64,000 nucleotides of DNA from Maricurvus nonylphenolicus (lineage in GTDB: Bacteria > Pseudomonadota > Gammaproteobacteria > Pseudomonadales > Cellvibrionaceae), in contig NZ_AP031498.1 in the NCBI RefSeq assembly GCF_042854845.1, positions 1 to 64,000 on the forward strand, written 5' to 3'. Below the pieces are notes generated by a model. That model worked only from the letters and a program-made list of their open reading frames with translations, was not told the origin of the DNA and did not search any database. Shown here one piece after another: positions 51,568-60,281 of the stretch. Position 1 is the first letter of the stretch. Every line of letters starts with the position of its first letter. A program made the translations under genes and the position numbers.

Positions 51568-51939
51568 CTAACAAGATCCTAGTAGTTCCTGCATGCGTTG
51601 CAGCAGCAGATCTTCGTCCAGTGGCTTGGTGATAACATCATCGACGCCTGAAGCCAGAATGGGTTCAAGCTCACCTTTAACCGCGTGGGCGGTCAGGGCA
51701 ATGATAGGTAATTTGCTGTGATCGGGCATAAGGCGGATGGCCCGTGTTACTTCGGTGCCGTCCATACCGGGTAACGAGATATCCATTAATACGATATCAA
51801 AGCGTGAGTTTGTTAAGAGATCGAGGGCCTTTTCTCCGGTTTCAGCACAGGTGATGGTGTAGCCCTCATCCTCAAGAATCCAGGTGACGAGCTTGCGGTT
51901 ATCCGGATTATCTTCAACTACAAGAACTGAGTGTGCCAT
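51568..51939 (-). CDS. Single-domain response regulator (CheY-like receiver)
   Basis: A 123-aa receiver domain with no output domain. The acidic pocket is formed by Glu9-Asp10 (VVEDN), the phosphoacceptor is Asp53 (LMDISLPGMDG), the conserved Thr/Ala is in IIALTAHA, and the Lys is in ITKPLD. It resembles DivK-type regulators. No histidine kinase is adjacent. Convergence with a diguanylate cyclase gene is suggestive of shared c-di-GMP signalling, but is not evidence of it. Confidence 0.92.
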   Translation of the reverse strand: MAHSVLVVEDNPDNRKLVTWILEDEGYTITCAETGEKALDLLTNSRFDIVLMDISLPGMDGTEVTRAIRLMPDHSKLPIIALTAHAVKGELEPILASGVDDVITKPLDEDLLLQRMQELLGSC

Positions 51940-51968
51940 ACCTGATCGCGACTGATGGAAGGCTTATA

Positions 51969-51992
51969 CGCCGATCAGTGAATTGATCGGCG
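51969..51992 (-). terminator. Hairpin between slmA and the response regulator gene
   Basis: CGCCGATCA and TGATCGGCG form a perfect 9-bp stem with a 6-nt loop, just after the slmA stop on the minus strand. The tail (TATAAGCC) lacks a T-run, so termination strength is uncertain. Confidence 0.5.
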
Positions 51993-51998
51993 CAATGA

Positions 51999-52613
51999 TT
52001 AACTGATGTGAGAGAGCTCTTCTTTAAAGAAACCCTGAATCAGGGTTGGCCATTGATCGTCCCAGTATTCGGTGGGGCGACGTTTAAACTCACTGCGTAC
52101 ATACTGGGCAATGCGTCCTTCGGCACAGGCCATCAACAGATTGGCCGCTGCGGTGGTAGGCAGGTTGGGACGAATGCCTTCACGAATTTCCGCTTCCCGC
52201 AATATCTGCCGAATTTGGGTTTCCAGACGATCAAACATTTGGGCTACACGTAAACGCAAACGTTCGGTTTCACCGGTTAGTGCATCACCGGTTAACAAAC
52301 GGGTAATACCTGGGTTGCGTTCGGTAAAGGTTAACAGCAGATATAAAATCTTGTGGCATCGTGCCAGCGCGGCCGGCTCATCGTTCATGATCAGATTGAT
52401 GCGAGAGAAGATTGTGTCTTCAATAAACTCGATCAAGCCTTCAAACATTTTTGATTTGCTGGGAAAGTGTCGATAAAGCGCTGCTTCAGAAACGCCGACC
52501 TCTTTTGCAAGAGCTGCAGTCGTAATACGGGCGCCGGGGGAAGCTTCCAGCATATGGGCTAAAGCTTCGAGAATTTGCTGGCGTCTGGAAACTTTTGTAC
52601 TCGGCTTACTCAT
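51999..52613 (-). CDS. slmA: Nucleoid occlusion factor SlmA
   Basis: SlmA is a TetR-family protein that binds specific chromosomal sites and inhibits FtsZ assembly over the nucleoid. The helix-turn-helix ITTAALAKEVGVSEAALYRHFPSKSKMF and the following LIEFIEDTIFSRINLI and TERNPGITRLLTG closely follow E. coli SlmA. The C-terminus RSEFKRRPTEYWDDQWP is also typical. It is 204 aa. In pseudomonads slmA lies beside argB, as here. Confidence 0.93.
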   Translation of the reverse strand: MSKPSTKVSRRQQILEALAHMLEASPGARITTAALAKEVGVSEAALYRHFPSKSKMFEGLIEFIEDTIFSRINLIMNDEPAALARCHKILYLLLTFTERNPGITRLLTGDALTGETERLRLRVAQMFDRLETQIRQILREAEIREGIRPNLPTTAAANLLMACAEGRIAQYVRSEFKRRPTEYWDDQWPTLIQGFFKEELSHIS

Positions 52614-52702
52614 AATTTTATTGTGGTCGATAGTGGTGGTTATCGCAATCTTCTTTTGGGCCCAGAAAACAGCAGTCTATCCTAACGACATCTTTAAGGC
52701 GC

Positions 52703-52769
52703 ATCAACAATAGTGAGCAAAAACTCTACAATTGTTGATCTAAAGCACCAGAATTTATCACTGGTGCTT
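52703..52769. terminator. Two hairpins downstream of argB
   Basis: AAGCACCAG (52743-52751) and CTGGTGCTT (52761-52769) form a 9-bp stem just after argB (minus strand), a likely terminator with only a short T-rich tail. Next to it ATCAACAAT (52703-52711) and ATTGTTGAT (52731-52739) form a second perfect 9-bp inverted repeat, upstream of slmA, that could be an operator. Confidence 0.5.
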
Positions 52770-52820
52770 GATTTTGCGCCATAAAGGTTACTGTTTTTGA
52801 TGTTGCTTTAAGTTGGTAAG

Positions 52821-53717
52821 CTATTTGTTGGTAATTAAGGTACCGACCCCTGCATCGGTAAAGATCTCTAACAGTACGGCATGGTCAACGCGGCCATCGA
52901 TAATGTGTGCACTATTAACACCACCTTTAACCGCATCAAGGGCACAGCCAATTTTCGGTAACATGCCACCATAAATCGTGCCATCAGTAATCAGGTCGTC
53001 GACTTGTTTTGTGCTTAAGCCGGTGAGCACCTCACCGTTTTTATCTTGCAGGCCTGCGACATTGGTTAGCAGCATCAGTTTTTCGGCCTGTAATACTTCG
53101 GCAATCTTGCCGGCTACCAGATCGGCATTAATATTGTACGAGGCGCCATCTTCGCCGACACCAATCGGTGCGATCACGGGGATAAAGTCGCTGTCGGTTA
53201 ACATATCGATCACAGCAGTATTGATTGAGGCTACTTCACCGACGTGACCAATATCGATAATTTCCGGTGCCTGCATATCCGGAGAGTTGCGGTTGACGTT
53301 GAGTTTCTTGGCGCGAATCAACTTTCCGTCTTTACCGGTTACGCCAATGGCCTGACCACCGTTGCGGTTAATCAGACTGACAATCTGTTTATTGACGGTG
53401 GCCCCCAATACCATTTCAACTACATCCATGGTTTCACTGTCGGTGACGCGCATACCATCGACAAACTCGGATTTAATACTGAGTTTTTCCAGCAGGTTAC
53501 CAATCTGTGGGCCACCGCCGTGAACAACCACTGGGTTCATGCCGACTAATTTCATCAGCACGATATCGCGGGCGAAACTGTTTTGTAATGCTTCGTCAGT
53601 CATGGCGTTGCCGCCGAACTTCACCACAACGGTTTTGCCGGTGAAACGCTGGATGTACGGAAGGGCTTCGGTGAGTACATTGGCAATGTTCATTGCCACG
53701 TCACGGGTTAAAGACAT
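52821..53717 (-). CDS. argB: Acetylglutamate kinase
   Basis: ArgB phosphorylates N-acetylglutamate in arginine synthesis. The amino acid kinase fold shows VVKFGGNAM (ATP site Lys), VVHGGGPQIG and GGMLPKIGCALDAVKGGV. At 298 aa it is the longer, arginine-inhibited hexameric type as in Pseudomonas, with an N-terminal helix before YIQRFTGKT. ATG 53717 is chosen over the TTG at 53723. It follows algC, which is upstream on the same strand, as in pseudomonads. Confidence 0.96.
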   Translation of the reverse strand: MSLTRDVAMNIANVLTEALPYIQRFTGKTVVVKFGGNAMTDEALQNSFARDIVLMKLVGMNPVVVHGGGPQIGNLLEKLSIKSEFVDGMRVTDSETMDVVEMVLGATVNKQIVSLINRNGGQAIGVTGKDGKLIRAKKLNVNRNSPDMQAPEIIDIGHVGEVASINTAVIDMLTDSDFIPVIAPIGVGEDGASYNINADLVAGKIAEVLQAEKLMLLTNVAGLQDKNGEVLTGLSTKQVDDLITDGTIYGGMLPKIGCALDAVKGGVNSAHIIDGRVDHAVLLEIFTDAGVGTLITNK

Positions 53718-53776
53718 AATCAACCTATAAATCTGTTACTGCTTGCCCGCAGCCTGTGTGACGCGGGCTGGTTTCA

Positions 53777-56224
53777 TTAAAATGGAAAACTTAAGCTGCT
53801 ATCAATCTTGTGCAGCTCACGCTTAAATACCTGCTGTAAATGTTCCACGACTTCTTCTGTCTCGCCTTCAAAGCGCAGGGTTAGGCACGGCGATGTATTC
53901 GATGCCCTAACCAATCCCCAACCTTTGGCAAAGTCGACACGAATACCGTCGAGGGTGGTGACCTTGCCTGACGAAAAATCGGCTTGCTTGGCGAGCTGAT
54001 CGATCAGTGAAAATTTACTTTCTTCCGGTACATCAATCTTGAGTTCCGGTGTGGCTGGCAGTGCTGGGAAGCTGGCGAAAATATCATCCAGGGACTGATC
54101 CCTCAGTGTCATAATTTCCAGCAAACGGGTGCCGGCATACATACCGTCATCAAATCCGTACCAGCGTTCTTTAATAAAGATATGGCCAGAAAGTTCGCCA
54201 CCCAACAGTGCGCCGGTTTCCTGCATTTTGGCTTTCATATGACTGTGGCCGGTTTTCCACATAATGGGTCGGCCGCCGTAGCTACTCACCAGATTGTTGA
54301 GCTCACGGGTGGATTTTACATCAAATAGCACGTCGCAGCCCGGATGACCGGTGACAATATCCTTGGCAAACAGCATAAGCAGGCGGTCTGGCCAGATGAT
54401 TTCGCCACTGCTGGTCACAACACCAATGCGATCACCATCACCGTCCAGCGCAATACCCAGGTCGGCACCGGTTTCTTTTACTTTGGCTATCAGGTCGGCG
54501 AGGTTTTCCTCGCGGCTGGGGTCGGCTTCATGGTTAGGGAAGCTGCCATCAACTTCACAGTAAAGAGGGATAACCTCACAGCCGAGTTCTTCGAACAGCT
54601 GCGGGGCGACGTTGCCGGTAATGCCGTTGCCGGCATCAATAACAACCTTAACATCACCGGCGAGCGCTACATCGGAGAAGATGCGATCGATATAGGCGGG
54701 CAATATATCGCGCTGTTCAATTTCACCACTGCCCGAATTGAAGTCGTTGCGTTCTATACGAGAGCGTAGAGCCTGGATATCGTCATCAGCCAGGGTAACG
54801 CCGTTAATGACTACTTTAAAACCGTTGTATTCGGCCGGGTTGTGGCTGGCGGTCAGCATAACGCCGCTGTTGCTATCCGGCTCTTCACAGGTGGCGAAGT
54901 AAAGTAGTGGGGTGGGTACGGCACCGAGATCAATAACATCGCAACCACTACTGACAATACCTTCTACCAGTGCAGCGCTGAGTTCTGGTCCATGGGTACG
55001 GCCATCACGGGCGACAAAGATAGCACTTTCCCCCTGGGCGATAGCTTCACTGCCAATGGCCTGGCCAATTAAGCGGCTGAGGTCAGGTGTAATTTCATCA
55101 CCGACAATACCGCGAATATCGTAGGCGCGGAAAATATTGCCGGGTACCGGGGTGGCCATATCTGGGGAAGCGTCCTCGGCAAACTCACCACTCTGCTGGC
55201 GGCGGGCTTCTTCCAGTGACAGTAGGTCTTGATCCTCCTCGGCAACATCAATGTCGAGGATGTCCTGATTGTGGAACATGGGGTTGGCGATATGCTCGGC
55301 TGTTTCACCTTCAGACTCGATGGCCTCGAGGCGTGAGCTGACCACTTTTTGATGGCTGGCGCTAGCGGCTTGCCAAGCGGGATCAAAACGACGACACAGC
55401 CAGAAACACAGGCCCAGTAACAAAGTGCTAATACCCAGGGTAGCCATCACAACCAGCAGCGGAGACTGCGATGCCTGCTCAATCAGGACGCCTGATGGTG
55501 AGAACTTGATTTGCCAATTGGTGTTGTCGATATTGCTTTCAAAGCTCTCCGCGCTATGGGCCTGGCCCAAGCTGACGATAGTTATGGGTTTACCAAAGCT
55601 AACCTGCTGCAGTACTTGGGTTTGTCCCAAGTGGACGTCCTGTTGTTGCAGTTCGGTTTGCAGTGCATTAATGGGTAGAGCAATTAGCAGGCTGCCCACG
55701 GGGCTGGCTTCCTGGGAGACAGCAATGGGGGCAATAAACATCAACTGCAGTTTATTGTCGGCCCGAATGGCTTCCGGTGAGACCGGCTGGCGACGTTCGG
55801 CGCGGTTGATCATATCCAGCTCAACAAAGCTGGGGGTCATGTCTGTGCCGCTAATCAGCTCTTTGCGCCCCAAGGAGAATAAACGCAGAGACAGGGTTTC
55901 CGGAAACGCCTTTAACAGGCTGCTTTTGACGGTTTTCAGTAGCTCGGGGGTGGGGTTGGATACCACATTGGCCATGGACTCACGGCTGGCGAACAGGTTG
56001 AGTTGCTGCTGCTGGGTATCGATGAAGCGTTCTACTGTTTGGGCGCGCAGTTCAGCCTGTTGATGCCCCAGTTGGTTGAGTACCCGGGTTTCTTCGTCGC
56101 TAATAAGCGTGCTGTAACTAAAGTAGCCAAGCCCCAGACAAATCACTGTGACAAGCGCCATGGCGGCCAGAGTAATAACGGGTTTGGGGGCTTGGGTAGC
56201 AGATGCCTTGCTGGTCGCGATCAC
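53777..56224 (-). CDS. algC: Phosphomannomutase/phosphoglucomutase, long form with membrane sensor-like N-terminus
   Basis: AlgC interconverts hexose 6- and 1-phosphates for alginate, LPS and other glycans. The mutase domain (about 365-815) has the phosphoserine loop TASHNP (about 458), metal-binding DGDGDR (about 594), sugar loop GGELSGH and phosphate-binding RASNTSP. Before it are TM 17-38, a periplasmic region of about 215 residues and TM 255-277, an extracytoplasmic sensor-like layout, then a linker. The protein is 815 aa against 463 for the classic P. aeruginosa AlgC. GTG 56224 has AAGGA 7 nt upstream. Confidence 0.93.
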   Translation of the reverse strand: MIATSKASATQAPKPVITLAAMALVTVICLGLGYFSYSTLISDEETRVLNQLGHQQAELRAQTVERFIDTQQQQLNLFASRESMANVVSNPTPELLKTVKSSLLKAFPETLSLRLFSLGRKELISGTDMTPSFVELDMINRAERRQPVSPEAIRADNKLQLMFIAPIAVSQEASPVGSLLIALPINALQTELQQQDVHLGQTQVLQQVSFGKPITIVSLGQAHSAESFESNIDNTNWQIKFSPSGVLIEQASQSPLLVVMATLGISTLLLGLCFWLCRRFDPAWQAASASHQKVVSSRLEAIESEGETAEHIANPMFHNQDILDIDVAEEDQDLLSLEEARRQQSGEFAEDASPDMATPVPGNIFRAYDIRGIVGDEITPDLSRLIGQAIGSEAIAQGESAIFVARDGRTHGPELSAALVEGIVSSGCDVIDLGAVPTPLLYFATCEEPDSNSGVMLTASHNPAEYNGFKVVINGVTLADDDIQALRSRIERNDFNSGSGEIEQRDILPAYIDRIFSDVALAGDVKVVIDAGNGITGNVAPQLFEELGCEVIPLYCEVDGSFPNHEADPSREENLADLIAKVKETGADLGIALDGDGDRIGVVTSSGEIIWPDRLLMLFAKDIVTGHPGCDVLFDVKSTRELNNLVSSYGGRPIMWKTGHSHMKAKMQETGALLGGELSGHIFIKERWYGFDDGMYAGTRLLEIMTLRDQSLDDIFASFPALPATPELKIDVPEESKFSLIDQLAKQADFSSGKVTTLDGIRVDFAKGWGLVRASNTSPCLTLRFEGETEEVVEHLQQVFKRELHKIDSSLSFPF

Positions 56225-56282
56225 GCGAAATTCCTTACTAATAAATTGTTATTTTTTATCTGCTTGCAGACGTTTAATTAGT

Positions 56283-57497
56283 TTACGTGATTTTGGCAGA
56301 AATGCGCGCGATAAGGTCACGGGCCAGTTGGGTTTTACTGTTTTCTGCCAGGGTTTCTTCGTCAGTGGGCCAGACCAACGTGACCGCATTGCGATCGCTG
56401 TTAAAGCCAATACCGGCTTGAGAGACATCATTGGCGATCACCAGATCCAGTTTTTTACGCTCCAGCTTACCGCGGGCGTAGCTAACCACATCCTGAGTTT
56501 CTGCTGCAAAACCCACGGTATAAGGCTTGGGCTGGCTGGCGGCAACGGCTGTGACAATGTCCGGGTTTTTCACCAGTTCGATGGTCATGGTGTCCTGGCC
56601 GGTTTTTTTGATCTTTTGCTCAGCCAGCTGTGCCGGACGGTAATCGGCTACCGCGGCGGAGGCGATAAACAGGTCGCAACCCTCCAGGGATGCCATAGTA
56701 GCGTCATACATTTCCTGCGCACTGGTCACATCGAGGCGTTGCACACGGTCAGGTGTGGCTAATTGGGTGGGGCCGCTAATCAGAATGGTGGTGGCTCCAG
56801 CTTCTGCAGCCGCTTCCGCCAGGGCATAACCCATCTTGCCTGAGCTGTGATTGCTGATATAGCGCACGGGGTCAATCGCTTCCCGTGTGGGGCCGGCGGT
56901 AATCACCACTTTTTTTCCGGCCAGCAGGCCAGACTGGAATTGTTGTGCTGTAAGTGCAGCCAGCTCATCGGGTTCCAACATACGGCCGGGGCCGACATCG
57001 CCACAGGCCTGGCTGCCTTCTGCGGGGCCTAACAGGGTAACGCTGCGTTCTTCCAGTAGCTTGGCATTGGCCTGGGTACTGGCATTGCGCCACATGCCCT
57101 GGTTCATGGCTGGCGCCAGTACGACCTGAGCAGGGGTAGCCAAAAACAGGGTGGTGAGAAGATCGTCGGCTTTGCCTTGAGCTAGACGAGCCATCAGGTC
57201 AGCACTGGCGGGCGCTATCAGCACCAAGTCCGCCCAACGCGCCAGCTCAATATGACCCATGCCTGCTTCCGCTTCTGGATCCAGCAGTTCGGTATGTACC
57301 GGGTTACCAGACAGGGCCTGCAGGGTAAGTGGGGTAATAAACTCCTGAGCGGCTCTGGTCATGACTACACGCACATCGGCACCATGATCCATCAGTCGGC
57401 GAATCAATTCGGCACTTTTATAGGCTGCGATACCGCCGCTGATACCCAGCAGAATGCGTTTGTTGTTAAGTGAAGTGAGCGGTTGCGGTGACGACAT
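56283..57497 (-). CDS. coaBC: Bifunctional phosphopantothenoylcysteine decarboxylase/synthetase
   Basis: CoaBC (Dfp) carries out two steps of coenzyme A synthesis. The flavoprotein CoaC domain begins ILLGISGGIAAYK and has catalytic His in the GHIEL segment and the PAMNQGMW and QACGDVGPGRM substrate loops. The CoaB domain follows from about residue 190 with ITAGPTREAIDPVRYISNHSSGKMG. ATG 57497 gives 404 aa, matching E. coli; the GTG at 57581 would add 28 atypical residues. In pseudomonads dut separates coaBC from algC; here the two are 58 bp apart with no dut. Confidence 0.94.
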   Translation of the reverse strand: MSSPQPLTSLNNKRILLGISGGIAAYKSAELIRRLMDHGADVRVVMTRAAQEFITPLTLQALSGNPVHTELLDPEAEAGMGHIELARWADLVLIAPASADLMARLAQGKADDLLTTLFLATPAQVVLAPAMNQGMWRNASTQANAKLLEERSVTLLGPAEGSQACGDVGPGRMLEPDELAALTAQQFQSGLLAGKKVVITAGPTREAIDPVRYISNHSSGKMGYALAEAAAEAGATTILISGPTQLATPDRVQRLDVTSAQEMYDATMASLEGCDLFIASAAVADYRPAQLAEQKIKKTGQDTMTIELVKNPDIVTAVAASQPKPYTVGFAAETQDVVSYARGKLERKKLDLVIANDVSQAGIGFNSDRNAVTLVWPTDEETLAENSKTQLARDLIARISAKIT

Positions 57498-57620
57498 CGT
57501 AAATCCGGCGGCTTGGGGAATTTGGGCGCTTAAGATACCATTCTGATCGCTGAATTTCATATTCTGCGCTCTCGTTAACACTGTACTGGGATGTACACAC
57601 TGCTGGATAGGGATATTGTT

Positions 57621-58301
57621 ATGGCGATTTCTGATTGGCCGCTGGCCGAACGCCCCCGTGAACGCTTATTGGCACAGGGCCCCTCGGCATTGTCAGATGC
57701 GGAATTACTGGCGATTTTTCTGCGTACTGGCTGTGCGGGTAAGTCCGCGGTGGATCTGGCCCGTGAGCTCCTGAGTCGCTTCGGCAGCCTGAGAGGGCTG
57801 TTGGAAGCCGATCAAAACAGCTTTTGCGCTGCTCAGGGGCTGGGTACAGCAAAATACAGTCAATTGCAGGCGGTGCTGGAAATGGCGCGTCGGCATTTAG
57901 GGGAAAACCTGGCTCGTGGCCAGGCCTTTACGTCACCGGCAACAGTAAAGGACTTTGTCTGTGCCAAGCTGCGCCACCGCCAGCAGGAAGTGTTTGCGGT
58001 CTTGTGGCTGGATAACCAACACCGGCTGTTGGCGTTCAAAGAGTTGTTTCAGGGCACTATAGATGGTGCCAGTGTCTATCCTCGTGAAGTGGTTAAGCAG
58101 GCCCTGGCGGCCAATGCGGCGGCGGCAATTTTTACTCACAACCATCCTTCCGGCGTGGCTGAACCCAGTCAGGCGGATGAACGTATCACGCAACGTTTAA
58201 CCGAGGGCTTGGCATTGGTGGATATTCGGGTGCTGGACCACTTGATTGTGGGTGATGGGGAGGTAATTTCCTTCGCGGAGCGCGGTTTGATCGGAAATTG
58301 A
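57621..58301 (+). CDS. radC: RadC/YicR JAB-domain protein
   Basis: A 226-aa protein with an N-terminal helix-hairpin-helix region and a C-terminal JAMM/MPN metalloprotease-like domain. The metal motif is HNHPSG, followed by the Asp of QADERIT and the EN-type region. Despite the name, a role in DNA repair is not established. ATG 57621 (MAISDWPLAERPRERLL) follows AGGGA by 7 nt; the ATG at 57591 is rejected. It is divergent from coaBC and upstream of rpmB, a widely conserved order. Confidence 0.92.
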   Translation: MAISDWPLAERPRERLLAQGPSALSDAELLAIFLRTGCAGKSAVDLARELLSRFGSLRGLLEADQNSFCAAQGLGTAKYSQLQAVLEMARRHLGENLARGQAFTSPATVKDFVCAKLRHRQQEVFAVLWLDNQHRLLAFKELFQGTIDGASVYPREVVKQALAANAAAAIFTHNHPSGVAEPSQADERITQRLTEGLALVDIRVLDHLIVGDGEVISFAERGLIGN

Positions 58302-58350
58302 ACAAACCCCTGCCTATAGTAAATTTATTGCACAAAAAAGCAGCGAATAT

Positions 58351-58379
58351 TTGCTATTGGGTCCGGCTTTTGGTATAAA
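58351..58379 (+). promoter_or_regulatory. Predicted sigma70 promoter of rpmB-rpmG
   Basis: TTGCTA (58351-58356) and TATAAA (58374-58379) are separated by exactly 17 bp. They lie in the 209-bp gap between radC and rpmB, which otherwise holds no gene. The resulting leader would be about 125 nt. Confidence 0.65.
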
Positions 58380-58510
58380 ACGCCGCTCTTTGCGGCAGAC
58401 CCAAATTTCCTAACCAATTTAGGCGCGAATTCACTGCTGCGACAGGATCAATTGAACAGATTTTATTCGCCGCTGTGAGAGCAGCGTGAGTTAGTTAACG
58501 AGGCAACAAG

Positions 58511-58747
58511 ATGTCTAAGGTATGTCAGGTTACTGGTAAGCGTCCAGTAACTGGTAACAATGTATCCCATGCGAAAAACCACACCAAGCGTCGTTTTTTG
58601 CCAAACCTGCACTCTCACCGTTTTTGGATTGAGTCTGAAAAGCGCTTTGTGAAGCTGCGTGTATCTGCCAAAGGCATGCGCATCATTGATAAGCAAGGTA
58701 TCGAGAAGGTACTGGCAGACATCCGCGCTCGCGGCGAGAAAGTATAA
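58511..58747 (+). CDS. rpmB: 50S ribosomal protein L28
   Basis: L28 of the large ribosomal subunit, 78 aa, as in E. coli. MSKVCQVTGKRPVTGNNVSHAKN and KRRFLPNLHSHRFW are characteristic. Cys5 is the only cysteine, so this is not the zinc-binding four-Cys form. It is followed after 11 bp by rpmG, the usual L28-L33 operon. Confidence 0.98.
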   Translation: MSKVCQVTGKRPVTGNNVSHAKNHTKRRFLPNLHSHRFWIESEKRFVKLRVSAKGMRIIDKQGIEKVLADIRARGEKV

Positions 58748-58758
58748 GGAGCTAAATC

Positions 58759-58926
58759 ATGGCTAAAGGTGCACGCGAAAAAATCCGCCTAAACTCCAGC
58801 GCTGGTACTGGTCACTTCTACACCACTGACAAGAACAAGCGCAACATGCCTGAGAAAATGGAGATCAAAAAATACGATCCTGTTGTTCGCAAGCATGTGA
58901 TGTATAAAGAAGGCAAAATCAAGTAA
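58759..58926 (+). CDS. rpmG: 50S ribosomal protein L33
   Basis: L33 of the large subunit, 55 aa, starting MAKGAREKIRLNSSAGTGHF and ending YKEGKIK. It has no CxxC pairs, so it is the zinc-free (C-) form, consistent with the zinc-free L28 beside it. AAGGAG lies 7-8 nt before the start. A strong terminator follows. Confidence 0.98.
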   Translation: MAKGAREKIRLNSSAGTGHFYTTDKNKRNMPEKMEIKKYDPVVRKHVMYKEGKIK

Positions 58927-58950
58927 TTGGCTTTGGCCTTTATTTGATCG

Positions 58951-58977
58951 AAAACCCGGCTATAGGCCGGGTTTTTT
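58951..58977 (+). terminator. Intrinsic terminator after rpmG
   Basis: ACCCGGC and GCCGGGT form a stem with a short loop, flanked by A4 before and T6 after. It ends the rpmB-rpmG transcript. Confidence 0.9.
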
Positions 58978-59017
58978 GTGTCTGTTATTTATTAAAAGAA
59001 AGGCCTGGAGAAGCTAG

Positions 59018-59845
59018 ATGCCTGAGTTGCCAGAAGTTGAAACGACTCGCCGCGGTATTTCGCCACATATTGAGGGGCGGGTATTGCGTCAGATTGATGT
59101 GCGCGATGGTCGCTTACGCTGGCCTGTGCCCGAGGGGCTGGATGAGCTGCTGCAAGGGCGTAAGTTACTAGCAGTCGAACGTCGGGGTAAGTACTTGCTA
59201 ATGCGTTTCAGTACAGGCCACTTGCTAATGCATTTGGGGATGTCGGGCAGCCTGAGTATTGTCGATGGCCATACCCATGATGCGGAACAGATTGGCAAGC
59301 ACGATCATATTGACCTGGTGTTTAGTGGTGGCGTGATACTGCGCTATACCGATCCTCGTCGCTTTGGTTCCCTTTTGTGGACTGATCAGCCGGTTGAGGC
59401 GCATGAGCTAATTCATCATTTGGGGCCTGAGCCCCTGGAAGAGGAATTCACCAGCGATTACCTCTACCAACGATCTCGCAAGAAAAAGCAGGCCATTAAA
59501 ACCTTTATTATGGATAGCCAGGTAGTCGTTGGCGTAGGAAATATCTACGCCAATGAAGCCCTGTTTCGCAGCGGTATTCGCCCGACTCGGGCTGCAGGTA
59601 GCGTCTCTCGGGCCAAGTATGAGCGTCTGGTTGCGGATATTAAGATGGTTTTGGCCCAGGCTATTGAGCAGGGTGGTACCACCCTTAAAGACTTTGTCGG
59701 TGGTGACGGCAAACCTGGCTACTTCAAACAGGAGCTGCTTGCCTATGGCCGTGGCGGCGAACCCTGTGTACAGTGTGGCAAGGCGATGAAAGAAATTAAG
59801 CTTGGGCAGCGTGCGACAGTTTACTGTACTCGGTGTCAAAGCTAG
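59018..59845 (+). CDS. mutM: Formamidopyrimidine-DNA glycosylase
   Basis: MutM (Fpg) excises 8-oxoguanine and FaPy lesions. The catalytic Pro2 and Glu3 are in MPELPEVE. The H2TH region contains VGVGNIYANEALF, and the C-terminal zinc finger has CVQCG and CTRC. At 275 aa it is normal. It follows the rpmG terminator and has its own ribosome-binding site (AAGGCCTGGAG). Confidence 0.97.
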   Translation: MPELPEVETTRRGISPHIEGRVLRQIDVRDGRLRWPVPEGLDELLQGRKLLAVERRGKYLLMRFSTGHLLMHLGMSGSLSIVDGHTHDAEQIGKHDHIDLVFSGGVILRYTDPRRFGSLLWTDQPVEAHELIHHLGPEPLEEEFTSDYLYQRSRKKKQAIKTFIMDSQVVVGVGNIYANEALFRSGIRPTRAAGSVSRAKYERLVADIKMVLAQAIEQGGTTLKDFVGGDGKPGYFKQELLAYGRGGEPCVQCGKAMKEIKLGQRATVYCTRCQS

Positions 59846-59903
59846 CTAGACTTACCTAGAATTAAGCAAATAGCAGTAGTTATCACGAAGAAGGAGAGCA
59901 GTG

Positions 59904-60224
59904 ATGAAAAAGATAATGATGGCCGCCACTATGGCGCTGACCCTGTCCCTTAGTCAGTTGAGCCTAGCAGCAGAGCAGCCGGGGGTGGTGGTTGATGAAG
60001 ACCCATCGGTAATGGCTATGACAACCGACTTTGTATTGGTTCGCCCAGTTATGCTGGCAGCTACCGTATTTGGATCTGCTCTCTGGCTGGTGTCTTCACC
60101 CTTCTCATTTGCTGGGGGTAATGCCATGCAGGCAGCGGATACTTTGGTGATTGGTCCAGCCAAAACTACTTTCGTGCGTTGCTTGGGATGTGTTGGCGAC
60201 GGCTACAAGCACAATTCAGAATAA
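59904..60224 (+). CDS. Small envelope protein of unknown function
   Basis: A 106-aa protein with a signal peptide (to about residue 22, SLAAEQ) and one internal hydrophobic segment (about 48-70, VLVRPVMLAATVFGSALWLVSSP). The C-terminus has a Cys pair (RCLGCVGDG). Similar small proteins in pseudomonads are annotated, without good reason, as multidrug transporters. ATG 59904 has AGGAG 7 nt upstream. It follows mutM by 58 bp. No function can be assigned. Confidence 0.75.
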   Translation: MKKIMMAATMALTLSLSQLSLAAEQPGVVVDEDPSVMAMTTDFVLVRPVMLAATVFGSALWLVSSPFSFAGGNAMQAADTLVIGPAKTTFVRCLGCVGDGYKHNSE

Positions 60225-60238
60225 TTGCACTGAGATGA

Positions 60239-60275
60239 CGCCCGCTTGAAGGCGGGCGCAAAAGCTAATTGACTG
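60239..60275. terminator. Hairpin between convergent genes
   Basis: CGCCCGC and GCGGGCG form a perfect 7-bp stem with a 6-nt loop (60239-60258), followed by a small AGCT/AGCT hairpin and TTTTTA. It lies between the small envelope-protein gene and convergent coaD. Confidence 0.5.
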
Positions 60276-60281
60276 AGCTTT

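Noticed and set aside
49680..51939. Treating the diguanylate cyclase and the response regulator as one signalling operon
   Set aside because: They are on opposite strands and convergent, so they are not co-transcribed; a functional link cannot be claimed from position.
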